Source: Clostridiales bacterium UBA1752 (GTDB lineage: Bacteria; Bacillota; Clostridia; Oscillospirales; CAG-382). From it: 10,304 nt of DNA. This document shows, piece after piece, positions 1 to 8,613 of the stretch. A program made the position numbers and the translations under genes. The notes beneath the pieces were generated by a model, which was not told the DNA's origin, did not search any database, and saw nothing but the letters and a program-made list of their open reading frames with translations. Location: contig DCHM01000004.1 in NCBI GenBank assembly GCA_002314835.1, forward strand, positions 1 to 10,304. The letters are read 5' to 3'. Numbering within the stretch: the first letter of the stretch is position 1; each line of letters starts with the position of its first letter.

Positions 1-1424
1 CCGGATAGGAGGTTGTCGAGCGTGCTCTGAGCGGTTATTTCGCTCCAATAGCTGCCTGCACCCACCTCGATATCGCAGTCAAACAGACAATCCTTGTAGG
101 ACGCGAGGTCGAGCTTGCCGTATTCGTTACCCACGGCGATAAGACGCTCTTTGTCATAGTAGGTAAAGATAAAGTCGAGCCACACGTAGCCTATGTCCTC
201 GATAAACGAATAAAGCGCACGCCTTACGTTTTCGAGCGGCATATTAGAGGCGTTTTGGAGCGCCAGAATAGCCGAGGTGTTTGTGGGAGTGACCTCGCCG
301 AGAGCGGTGTCGGTAGCACCCATAAACTCCTTTGTCGAGTTAATCGCCATCGTGATGACGTCGAGCATGTGAGGCTGCATCTGTCCTACGCCTATGACCT
401 TGGCAACGCTGTCAACCGGACCGTTTACGGCTACGGCTTCGCCCACGCGGTTTGACCACTCGTCTATAACCGTCTGATCATAGACGACCTTGGAGAAGGC
501 GGTGTCCATCATGTGCTTCATAACCATGGCAAACGACTTGTTGATAAAGATTTGGTTTTCGGTAAGACCGGTAGCTACGGCGACGCCGTGCCACGAGTTT
601 TTGACCTTTGTCCAGTTAAAATAGCACAGAGGATAACGCGTAAGTCCCGTGTCGGTCTCGGGTATGATGAGCGCGTCCTTGACGCATTTTGCAAAGCATA
701 CCGTGCCGCCTGCGCCCTTGTAGAGCTTGATGACCGAAATGCACTTTGTGTTTTCCATTTCGAGGCGAGCCATGTCGCCGCTCATGGCGTCGGTGTCACT
801 GTCGGGCACTATCTTTGATAGCGTTTCCTTAGTAGCTCCGTAGCGCGCCGCCTCGGCTCTGAGTGCAGCGACTGTCTCACGCTGAGAAATGAGTATATAG
901 GGCTGCTTTTCGACCGAGTGACAGTTTGGGTCGCCGAAAAACACGTTGGTATTGTCGAGCAGCACCGTGACAAAATTGCCTCTGATGCGCTGACCTGTCT
1001 TTGCGGAGGCGTCCCAGTAGGTATAAGCCACCGCGTCGCCCGTGACGGCGGCATCCTCGATAGCGTCTGCTATTAAGCCGTCCATCTTGAGCTTTTGCCA
1101 CCTTTCGTCCGCTATGCTGTTGAGTGCGAGCGTAGCGGCCTCGGCATCGGTGCGCTTTATCGCGCCGCCGTGCAGAATGGGGGAGGCAAAATTATAGCGC
1201 ATCACGGCTCTCGACTGCAGGATAGCCGCAGAATAATAGCCGATAATGCGCTTAAAAATATTAAAGACCGGTGTCGGCAGGTCTGACTTTGTGACCCCGT
1301 TCCACTGGTCTCCGCGGTAAAACCTCTCGTTGAGGTTGACCGTATCGTAGATACCGATGCGGTGATTGTACTCCACGCCCTTTTGGTATAGGAGCCAATC
1401 GTTTTGAGTTGTTTGGTTTTTCAT
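1..1424 (-). CDS. Phage portal protein, C-terminus cut by window edge
   Basis: Reading back from the ATG at 1424-1422 gives an open frame of 474 codons that runs off the left edge. The product starts MKNQTTQNDWLLYQKGVEYN. Near the N-terminus, residues 35-41 read FYRGDQW, the kind of aromatic-rich G-D/H-W signature seen in tailed-phage portal proteins, and near the visible end there is a GSYWSEITAQSTLDNLLS stretch like those of P22-type or Firmicutes-phage portals. A portal forms a dodecameric ring at one capsid vertex, docks the terminase and is the channel for DNA entry and exit. The identification rests on this sequence plus its position directly after terL. The start follows the terL stop by 9 nt, and an AAGG Shine-Dalgarno (1430-1433) overlaps the end of that stop region. 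The visible length is already near the full length of many portals. The subfamily is uncertain. Confidence 0.82.
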   Translation of the reverse strand, partial: MKNQTTQNDWLLYQKGVEYNHRIGIYDTVNLNERFYRGDQWNGVTKSDLPTPVFNIFKRIIGYYSAAILQSRAVMRYNFASPILHGGAIKRTDAEAATLALNSIADERWQKLKMDGLIADAIEDAAVTGDAVAYTYWDASAKTGQRIRGNFVTVLLDNTNVFFGDPNCHSVEKQPYILISQRETVAALRAEAARYGATKETLSKIVPDSDTDAMSGDMARLEMENTKCISVIKLYKGAGGTVCFAKCVKDALIIPETDTGLTRYPLCYFNWTKVKNSWHGVAVATGLTENQIFINKSFAMVMKHMMDTAFSKVVYDQTVIDEWSNRVGEAVAVNGPVDSVAKVIGVGQMQPHMLDVITMAINSTKEFMGATDTALGEVTPTNTSAILALQNASNMPLENVRRALYSFIEDIGYVWLDFIFTYYDKERLIAVGNEYGKLDLASYKDCLFDCDIEVGAGSYWSEITAQSTLDNLLS

Positions 1425-1433
1425 TTGATTACC

Positions 1434-2780
1434 TTAAAAGTCGATAATGTCCGAGTATTGATACTCGGTAGGAGAGCCTGTGTCAAAGGAGTAAGGCGAG
1501 CGCCCCGCCTTGACTGTCTTTGGCATCGTTTTAGGCTCGCGGGACATGAGTGCGTAGCGTAGGGCTTCGGGAGCGTGCGTCAGCTCGTGCGGCGTAGAGC
1601 AGACGTCCTCCCTTTGGTGTTCGTCAAACCTCAAGAGCGGCAGCGTCCTTACGAGGTTTTGACAGTCGGCGCTTATGATTAGCCTCGGCTCATCGCCGGA
1701 CAGATACTCTCTCGTTACGCGCCAGCCGGTCACGCGGCGGTTGTCTGCGCGTATCAGACCCGAAAGTCCGTTTTGAGACAGTATTTCAAATCCGCTTTTG
1801 CCGCTGTCCTGCCGACGGTTCCACAGGTCGGGCGAAGCAACGGTATAGCGGATTTCCTCGGTATTGCCCGTCATCGCGTCTATCGTGCGTGCGGCGTCCG
1901 ACAGTATCAGGTTCTTTTGATACAGTTCTCTGTAAACGTAAACCCTGCCTGTCGAATCAACTGCGAGCCATAGACAGCAGGTCATATCCAGACCGTAGTC
2001 GATAGCGCGGAAGCGTTGCCACTCGCGTGGGATTGAGAGCGTCGAAACGACGTGTTTTTCGCGGTCGAATTCGGGAAAGAACGCTCCTTCAAACGCGTCC
2101 CAGTCGCCGTATAGCATCGCTCGCATACGGGCAGGCGGCAGCGACATGAGAGTGCGCACGTAGTCGGGGTCGCGCGTCATCAAAAACTTGTTGTCAAAGA
2201 CGAGGCTTTTGATAAAGGTGTAATCCTCGGGCGTTTCGCCCTTGCGGTAAATGCGGTCAACGAATAGCCGTTTTACCCAGTCGTGACCTACTCCGCCGGG
2301 GTTGCAGGTGAGATACATTCGGGGCTTAAAGGGCTTTACGGTTTGTCCCGACACTCTGTTTGACTCGGTAAGGCAGAGGTACTGAGTTTCTGTGAAATGC
2401 GTCGCCTCCTCCATTCCGATGACGTCGTACGCCTGACCTTGAAACTGCAGTACGTCGTTTTCGTCGTCGCAGTAGCCGAGCTTTAGCCTCGAGCCGTTGG
2501 CAAAAATAAACTCCTTATCCGACGCGCTGTATCGTGCAACGTCTTTAAGGAGCTTTAGTAGGGGTATAAGGTGGTTTTCGCGCAGTTCACCGAGAGTGCG
2601 TCTGAGCAACAAAATCTGCACACCGTCGTTGGCGAGCGCGAGCAAAACGAGCTTGGTGCGCATAGCCCAGCTCTTGCCGCCGCCGCGTGCGCCGCCGTAA
2701 GCGGTAAACCTTGATTTTGATTCAAAAAACTCCACCTGCTTTGGGTTGGGTTCAAAGGTAATAGTCTTTACTGTGCCCAT
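1434..2780 (-). CDS. terL: Phage terminase large subunit (TerL)
   Basis: 448-residue two-domain packaging motor that pumps phage DNA into the procapsid and cuts the concatemer. The N-terminal ATPase domain shows Walker A GGARGGGKS (29-37), Walker B with catalytic glutamates DVIGMEEA (119-126) and a coupling motif TCNPGG (158-163). LYGDWD (223-228) lies near the domain boundary. The C-terminal RNase H-like nuclease starts with AIDYG (catalytic Asp261), has a second acidic position in SPDLW (Asp318) and ends with THAPEALRYAL (401-411), where Glu405 lies at the position that is often Asp in the family. Length is normal for the family, so the gene looks intact. Its ATG lies 13 bp inside the end of terS, with only a weak purine stretch upstream, so coupled translation is likely. 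The stop TAA (1436-1434) is in frame with the portal gene that follows. Confidence 0.95.
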   Translation of the reverse strand: MGTVKTITFEPNPKQVEFFESKSRFTAYGGARGGGKSWAMRTKLVLLALANDGVQILLLRRTLGELRENHLIPLLKLLKDVARYSASDKEFIFANGSRLKLGYCDDENDVLQFQGQAYDVIGMEEATHFTETQYLCLTESNRVSGQTVKPFKPRMYLTCNPGGVGHDWVKRLFVDRIYRKGETPEDYTFIKSLVFDNKFLMTRDPDYVRTLMSLPPARMRAMLYGDWDAFEGAFFPEFDREKHVVSTLSIPREWQRFRAIDYGLDMTCCLWLAVDSTGRVYVYRELYQKNLILSDAARTIDAMTGNTEEIRYTVASPDLWNRRQDSGKSGFEILSQNGLSGLIRADNRRVTGWRVTREYLSGDEPRLIISADCQNLVRTLPLLRFDEHQREDVCSTPHELTHAPEALRYALMSREPKTMPKTVKAGRSPYSFDTGSPTEYQYSDIIDF

Positions 2781-3148
2781 TCTGCCGTCCTGCCTTCAAA
2801 ATTAACGGTTATAGGCTCCTTTGGCGCGTCCGCTTTGTCGGTATAACCGTGATTGTTGCGCATATCAAAGGTAAAAACCGTCGCCGGTATCTTGCCGCCG
2901 AAAGCGAGTTGCTTTTTGACCGCGGCTATGCGGTTAAAGGCTTTGCCAACCTCATCACCGTATATCGGGTCTTGCTTTAACGCTATCAGCGCCTCCCTGG
3001 TAGTCGAAAGAAAAACCGCGAGGCCTTCGACGTCGGGCACCTCACGGTTATCTGTCAGACATGCGTCAAAGTATGCACCTATGCGCTCGGTGCAGTCTGA
3101 CGGCGAAACAAAAACCGCCCTTGCGGACGGCTGTTTTGATTTGGGCAT
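2768..3148 (-). CDS. terS: Phage terminase small subunit (TerS)
   Basis: 126-residue protein resembling the gp3-type DNA-packaging small subunits. TerS oligomers recognise the pac or cos site and load TerL. Residues 37-60 (around VEGLAVFLSTTREAL) look like the helix-turn-helix DNA-binding segment of this family, and RNNHGYTDK (97-105) matches its typical C-terminal NNHG(Y/W)xDK signature. The C-terminal tail (about 106-126) probably contacts TerL or portal. The start is well set: AGGAGG at 3156-3161 lies 7 nt upstream of the ATG. It is the first gene of a terS-terL-portal operon and has an extended -10 promoter just upstream. It follows host hemW on the same strand with no early phage genes between, which is unusual. 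The family call rests on motif recall, since no search could be run. Confidence 0.87.
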   Translation of the reverse strand: MPKSKQPSARAVFVSPSDCTERIGAYFDACLTDNREVPDVEGLAVFLSTTREALIALKQDPIYGDEVGKAFNRIAAVKKQLAFGGKIPATVFTFDMRNNHGYTDKADAPKEPITVNFEGRTAEWAQ

Positions 3149-3202
3149 GTGCTATCCTCCTTTTTGTCGTCGAGTGCTCTTTCCGTCACTCTTGACGATA
3201 GC

Positions 3203-3211
3203 AGTATAACA
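3203..3211 (-). promoter_or_regulatory. Extended -10 promoter for terS-terL-portal
   Basis: On the minus strand the bases read TGTTATACT, a TGn-extended -10 element (5 of 6 matches to TATAAT). There is no good -35 at the usual distance, which is acceptable for extended -10 promoters. The surrounding DNA is AT-rich. Transcription should start near 3196, about 48 nt before the terS ATG. A short inverted repeat, CGTCA-CTCT-TGACG (3184-3197), lies over the predicted start and could be an operator or chance. Confidence 0.5.
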
Positions 3212-3235
3212 CGTAATAAAGCAAATATCATCCTA

Positions 3236-3257
3236 AAAAAGTCGGTAAAAAGTCGGT
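3236..3257. repeat. Perfect 11-bp tandem repeat between hemW and terS
   Basis: AAAAAGTCGGT occurs twice head to tail (3236-3246 and 3247-3257), starting 2 bp beyond the hemW stop codon. Both copies are identical. The period of 11 bp is about one helical turn, which suits protein binding on one face of the DNA, but replication slippage is an equally simple origin. No hairpin or intrinsic terminator is visible here. It lies at the border between housekeeping and phage-type genes. Confidence 0.85.
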
Positions 3258-3259
3258 CT

Positions 3260-4316
3260 CTAAATAAGCTCTGCGATTATGGCGTTGCTGACTCTAAAGC
3301 CTTGCTCCGTAAGGCAAAATCTATCATCCTTTATAATCGCAAGCCCCGCGATGACAAAAGACTTTGCTTTTGATATATCAACGAGCGAAAGCTCTATGCC
3401 GTCGCTCATTCTGAGACCGAGCATTATAGATTCCTCGTGCGCCGACTCCGGCGTGACGACCTCCTCGGTTATCGGTTTTGCACCCTTGATAAAGGCGTTT
3501 AGGTCGTCCTCGTAGTACGACCTCCTGCCGTCATAGAAAGAGTGTGCGGCGGCACCGAAGCCAACGTATTCGCCTCTTTGCCAGTAAACGCAGTTGTGGC
3601 GCGAGCGGTAGCCTTTTTTTGCAAAGGACGAAACCTCGTAGTGCTCAAAGCCGAGACCGGCGAGCGTATCGCATATAAGTCTGTACTGCGCGTCCTCCTC
3701 GTCCTCGGTCGGCAAATCGCCATCTTTAATAGTATTATAAAGCACGGTGTGCGGCTCGACCTGCAGAGAATAAATCGAAACGTGCTCTACCTCGTTAGCT
3801 ATAGCCAGCGAGCGTTTTATACTCTCGGTCGTCTGTGTCGGATAACCGAAAATAAGGTCTGCGCTTACGTCGTCAAACCCGGCCTTGCGAGCGTCTGCAA
3901 TGCAGGACAGCGCTTCTGCGGCGCTGTGCGTGCGCCCCATCAGTTTAAGCTCGTCGTCAACGAGCGACTGCACTCCTACCGACAGGCGGTTTACTCCGGC
4001 GCCTCTCAGCGCCTTCAGCGTATCAAGGTTTACCGTGCAGGGATTTACCTCGCAGGTTATCGAGCAGTCGGATGTCAGCGCAAAATGCGACTTGATTGCC
4101 TCCAACACTTTCAGCAGGTTGACCGTACCTATCACCGGCGGCGTACCGCCTCCTAAATAAACCGTTTTTACCTTTTTGTCCGTGACAAAAGCGCTTATCT
4201 CGTCAATAAGCGCCTTAGTGTATAAATCCTTCGTTTGCTTGCTCCCCACGAGCGAATAAAAGGCGCAATAAGTGCATTTGTGCACGCAAAAGGGGATGTG
4301 TACGTAAACCGAAATA

Positions 4317-4327
<11 letters not shown>
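3260..4327 (-). CDS. hemW: HemW-type radical SAM protein (haem chaperone family)
   Basis: 355-residue member of the HemN/HemW radical SAM family, cytoplasmic. The cluster-binding cysteines are in HIPFCVHKCTYCAFYS (Cys14, Cys18, Cys21), the CxxxCxxC-F pattern of HemW and not the CxC ending of true coproporphyrinogen dehydrogenase HemN. Further family motifs are GGGTP (59-63, SAM binding), EVNP (93-96), NRLSVGVQS (113-121), HYEVSSFA (229-236) and HNCVYW (244-249). The C-terminus (LTEQGFRVSNAIIAELI) matches the usual HemW end, so the gene is complete despite being slightly short. HemW is known to bind haem and is thought to deliver it to haem proteins; older databases often mislabel it as HemN. 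The ATG lies 11 bp inside lepA with no clear Shine-Dalgarno, which suggests translational coupling. lepA-hemW is a common Firmicutes gene pair. Confidence 0.93.
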
Positions 4328-6125
<1,798 letters not shown>

Positions 6126-6148
6126 ATAATACCTTTTTAAGTAGAAAT

Positions 6149-6174
6149 AAGAGCCGCCGAAGAGGGCGGCCCTT
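6149..6174 (-). terminator. GC-rich hairpin between secF and lepA, possible terminator or attenuator
   Basis: On the minus strand AAGGGCCGCC and GGCGGCTCTT pair as a 10-bp stem with one G-U wobble and a 6-nt loop, CTCTTC. It is preceded by an A run and followed by an imperfect T-rich tract (ATTTCTACTT). It starts 8 bp after the secF stop. Read on the plus strand the same hairpin has a cleaner T run (CCTTTTT), but no plus-strand gene ends nearby. It probably reduces secF-to-lepA read-through or acts as an mRNA processing or stability element. Confidence 0.55.
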
Positions 6175-6182
6175 TTTGATTA

Positions 6183-7106
6183 TTATTTCTTATTCTTTTT
6201 GCCGATTGGCTTGATAACCTTATTGAGTGCGTTCCAAACCATGCCGGACAGGAAGCAGGAGCTAAACAGACCTGCGACGATGCCTACGCAGAGGGGGAAT
6301 GCAAAGTTGCGGATTGATTCTACGCCCATAATGAATATCATGCCGATAGTGAGCAATGTGGTAATAGTGGTAAACAGCGAGCGGCGGAAGGTCGAATGTG
6401 TCGAAACATTAACGATGTCGCCAAAATCCATTTCGCCGTTATACTTGCGCTTGTTCTCACGGATACGGTCAAAGATAATGATAGTAGCGTTAATCGAGTA
6501 ACCGAGTATGGTGAGGAATGCGGCAATGATGTTGGCATTGATGGGTATCTGGAAGAGTGAGTAAACCGTCAGCATTACAAAGAGGTCGTGTGCGAGGCAG
6601 ATGATAGCCGCAAGGCCGGAGTTGAGCTCAAATCTTATCCAGATGTAAACGAGCATCAGAGCAACCGCAATCAGGACGGAAAGTATCGCCTTTTTGGTCG
6701 TTTCGCCGCCGATGCTGGCGTTAATCTTGGTGTACTGAGCGTTCTGCGTGTCGGCGCCCTCGTACTTTGCGGTGATAGCGTCGAGCAGAGCGGTCTGCTG
6801 TTCGGTGGTGAGGACTGCGGTGCCGGTGCGGATGATGGCTACGTTTTTGTCAGCCGAGCTGGGCGCGGTGGACGAAACGTACTCGTGGCCGAGCTTTTCG
6901 TTTGTTTCGATGAGGTTATTGATATCGGAGCAAACCTGAGCCGTTACCTCGGTGCCGAGGTTAATCTGGAGCTCGGTACCGCCGGAAAAGTCGATATCAA
7001 TGTTAAATCCGCGAATGATAAAGGATAAAATACCTACTAAAACTACAGCGGCAACGATGATAAGAGTGATTTTTTTATTGTTTACAAAATGGAAGTTCTT
7101 AAGCAT
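6183..7106 (-). CDS. secF: Protein translocase subunit SecF
   Basis: 307-residue inner-membrane protein of the SecDF accessory complex, which uses the proton-motive force to pull exported proteins through SecYEG. The N-terminal membrane segment spans about residues 12-32, followed by IDFSGG (38-43), the conserved start of the periplasmic-type P domain. Five hydrophobic segments follow between about residues 138 and 292. These include FLTILGYSINATIIIFDRIR (197-216) with the conserved Asp-Arg pair, and SLFTTITTLLTI (243-254). The basic tail IGKKNKK is typical of a cytoplasmic C-terminus. AGGAGG-like CCTCCT complement at 7115-7120 sits 8 nt from the ATG. The gene overlaps the end of secD by 8 bp, so the pair is co-transcribed. 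Length is normal for a stand-alone SecF. Confidence 0.97.
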   Translation of the reverse strand: MLKNFHFVNNKKITLIIVAAVVLVGILSFIIRGFNIDIDFSGGTELQINLGTEVTAQVCSDINNLIETNEKLGHEYVSSTAPSSADKNVAIIRTGTAVLTTEQQTALLDAITAKYEGADTQNAQYTKINASIGGETTKKAILSVLIAVALMLVYIWIRFELNSGLAAIICLAHDLFVMLTVYSLFQIPINANIIAAFLTILGYSINATIIIFDRIRENKRKYNGEMDFGDIVNVSTHSTFRRSLFTTITTLLTIGMIFIMGVESIRNFAFPLCVGIVAGLFSSCFLSGMVWNALNKVIKPIGKKNKK

Positions 7107-8409
7107 CTTGTTTGCCTCCTTCCTTTTTGTAACCGTAAAATACGGGATTTGAAATGCCCATGCTGATGCCGAGGTTGATGAGCAATCTCGAGAGGAATAC
7201 TGCCGTTACGAACGAAATGATAACGCCAAAGAAGAGCGTGGTAGCAAAGCCCTTGATAGAGCCGGAGCCGAGCAGATAAAGCACTGCGGCGGCGATAAGC
7301 GTGGTGATGTTGGAGTCGAGGACTGCCCAGAGCGCGCCTTTGTAGCCGCCCTTGAGAGCTGCCTTAGCCGACTTGCCCATTGCGAGCTCCTCTTTCATAC
7401 GCTCAAATATAACTACGTTTGCGTCAACCGCCATACCTATCGAAAGCACGATGCCTGCGATGCCCGGCAGGGTGAGGTTGGCACCCGTGAGGATGAGCAC
7501 GAGCATAAAGATTGCCGAGTAAGCAACCAGCGCGATGTCAGCCATCAGACCGGGGATGCGGTAGAATACTATCATAAATATCAAAACGAGCGCCAGACCG
7601 ATGCCGCCTGCGATAAGCGAGGTCTGCAGAGAGTTTTGACCGAGGGTTGCACCTACGGTGCGCTGTTCGACGTTGATAAGCTCGTATTTGAGAGCGCCGG
7701 CGTTGATGAGGTTGGCGAGCTCTTCGGCACCTTCGAGGTCGAACGAGCCGCTGATGACTGCCTTGCCTCCGGTGATGCCGGTTTCCTTGTACTTGCTGTC
7801 AACTCCGGGCGAAGAAATCGTCTCGTCATCGAGCTTGATAAGGAGGCTCGTGCCGTCGGTTGCACACTGCTTGGTAGCGTTTGCAAACTTGGTCGCACCC
7901 GTGTCGGTCAGCGTGAGGGCTACTACGTATTCGTAGGTGCCGTCACTGTCGGTGTCTTCGTACGCGGCGTAAGCCGTAGCGACGTCGGAACCGTCGAGCA
8001 TGACGTTGCCTTCTTCATCGGTAAAGGTCAGCTTTGCTGTCTGCATATATGTTTCGACGGCTTCTGCAGGGTCGTCAACGCTCGGAATCTCGATGGTAAC
8101 CATATTGTCACCTACGAGATAGCAGAGAGCTTCGGTGAGTCCCGCACCGTCTAAACGGTTGCGCATAACTTGTACGATGCTGTTCATACCGCTGGCGAGA
8201 GCCGAGCCGGTATCTGTGGTGTCGGCCTGATAAGTGATAACCGAGCCGCCTGCGAGGTCGAGGCCGAGGCGGATGGTATCCTCCTCAAAAATGCCGTTGA
8301 AGCTCAGTCCGCCTAATTTAAGGCCGCAGAGGACGATAGTCAGCAGAAATGCTATCGCGAGCAAAACTGCCACAAAGCGGGTAATAAACACCGCGCGCTG
8401 AATGTTCAT
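7099..8409 (-). CDS. secD: Protein translocase subunit SecD
   Basis: 436-residue partner of SecF. A first membrane segment lies at about residues 9-30, followed by the D1 motif GLDLAGGS (49-56). A large extracytoplasmic domain (about 45-255) contains an acidic stretch, EDTDSDGTYE (151-160). The family motif GATLGQNSL (253-261) leads into five membrane segments (about 262-414), including GIVLSIGMAVDANVVIFER (319-337, with the conserved Asp329 thought to take part in proton flow) and LDSNITTLIAA (364-374). It is shorter than proteobacterial SecD (about 600 residues) but normal for Firmicutes with separate secD and secF. GGAGG (8415-8419) lies 5 nt before the ATG. A consensus promoter and a hairpin leader lie upstream. 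No yajC is seen upstream; the neighbour there is divergent. Confidence 0.97.
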   Translation of the reverse strand: MNIQRAVFITRFVAVLLAIAFLLTIVLCGLKLGGLSFNGIFEEDTIRLGLDLAGGSVITYQADTTDTGSALASGMNSIVQVMRNRLDGAGLTEALCYLVGDNMVTIEIPSVDDPAEAVETYMQTAKLTFTDEEGNVMLDGSDVATAYAAYEDTDSDGTYEYVVALTLTDTGATKFANATKQCATDGTSLLIKLDDETISSPGVDSKYKETGITGGKAVISGSFDLEGAEELANLINAGALKYELINVEQRTVGATLGQNSLQTSLIAGGIGLALVLIFMIVFYRIPGLMADIALVAYSAIFMLVLILTGANLTLPGIAGIVLSIGMAVDANVVIFERMKEELAMGKSAKAALKGGYKGALWAVLDSNITTLIAAAVLYLLGSGSIKGFATTLFFGVIISFVTAVFLSRLLINLGISMGISNPVFYGYKKEGGKQDA

Positions 8410-8426
8410 ATTAACCTCCGGAAATC

Positions 8427-8446
8427 GGTTGCATACGTCTGCAACC
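8427..8446 (-). promoter_or_regulatory. Perfect hairpin in the secD 5' leader
   Basis: GGTTGCA and TGCAACC form a perfect 7-bp inverted repeat with a 6-nt loop. In the minus-strand transcript it would begin about 10 nt after the predicted start near 8456 and end 7 nt before the secD Shine-Dalgarno (8415-8419). It is not followed by a T run, so it is not a terminator. It may stabilise the mRNA 5' end, or be a DNA operator or control translation. Confidence 0.6.
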
Positions 8447-8462
8447 TATCATTAACATTTCT

Positions 8463-8490
8463 ATTATACATAAATCGGCGCATAAGTCAA
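8463..8490 (-). promoter_or_regulatory. Sigma-A-type promoter for secD-secF
   Basis: On the minus strand TTGACT (8490-8485) and TATAAT (8468-8463) are separated by 16 bp. That is 5 of 6 matches to the -35 and a perfect -10. The predicted start near 8456 gives a leader of about 46 nt that carries the hairpin at 8427-8446 and the secD ribosome binding site. Confidence 0.82.
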
Positions 8491-8498
8491 TAAGATAT

Positions 8499-8515
8499 TT
8501 TGCATTTTTCGCAAA
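8499..8515. promoter_or_regulatory. Short inverted repeat between divergent promoters
   Basis: TTTGC and GCAAA form a 5-bp inverted repeat with a 7-nt centre, located in the 43-bp space between the two divergent -35 boxes. A regulator bound here could act on both secD and the hydrolase gene. The arms are short and AT-rich, so chance is quite possible. Confidence 0.2.
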
Positions 8516-8533
8516 TCCGGCGTAATATTTATA

Positions 8534-8562
8534 TTGATTTATGCCTTTTGTAGTGTTATAAT
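8534..8562 (+). promoter_or_regulatory. Strong sigma-A promoter for the SGNH hydrolase genes
   Basis: TTGATT (8534-8539) and TATAAT (8557-8562) are 17 bp apart, and TG at 8554-8555 gives an extended -10 (TGTTATAAT). The predicted start is near 8569, about 45 nt before the first ATG. It faces away from the secD promoter. Confidence 0.82.
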
Positions 8563-8590
8563 GACAAAAAAGGTTGTTTTTACATATAAT
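8561..8590 (+). promoter_or_regulatory. Possible second, overlapping promoter
   Basis: ATGACA (8561-8566, 5 of 6 matches to TTGACA) and a perfect TATAAT (8585-8590) are 18 bp apart. Use of it would start transcription near 8597, just before the AAGGAG ribosome binding site (8602-8607). The region also contains a 7-bp inverted repeat, GTTTTTA (8576-8582) with TAAAAAC (8594-8600). In such AT-rich DNA a chance match is plausible. Confidence 0.4.
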
Positions 8591-8613
8591 TTATAAAAAC
8601 TAAGGAGCTTGCC

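Larger units (their letters stand above)
8410..8613. other. Divergent intergenic region, secD versus hydrolase
   Basis: These 204 AT-rich bases hold both divergent promoters, the secD leader hairpin and both ribosome binding sites, listed separately. No small open frame with a convincing ribosome binding site and no RNA gene was recognised here. Confidence 0.75.

Noticed and set aside
513..818. 101-codon open frame on the plus strand
   Set aside because: It is antisense to the portal gene, whose minus-strand frame is open through the whole region.
3149..3259. tRNA fragment or clear attachment site between hemW and terS
   Set aside because: No tRNA arm or T-loop sequence was found. The only repeat is the 11-bp tandem, which alone does not show an attachment site.
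3230..3260. Intrinsic terminator after hemW
   Set aside because: The minus strand has T runs, but no stem of useful length precedes them.
3260..3320. hemW truncated at its 3' end by phage insertion
   Set aside because: At 355 residues it is slightly short, but the C-terminal LTEQGFRVSNAIIAELI matches the normal family end, so the gene is complete.
3542..4156. 204-codon open frame on the plus strand
   Set aside because: It is antisense to hemW, whose radical SAM motifs are clear; no ribosome binding site or family signature is seen.
7636..8154. 172-codon open frame on the plus strand
   Set aside because: It is antisense to secD and has no motif or upstream signal.
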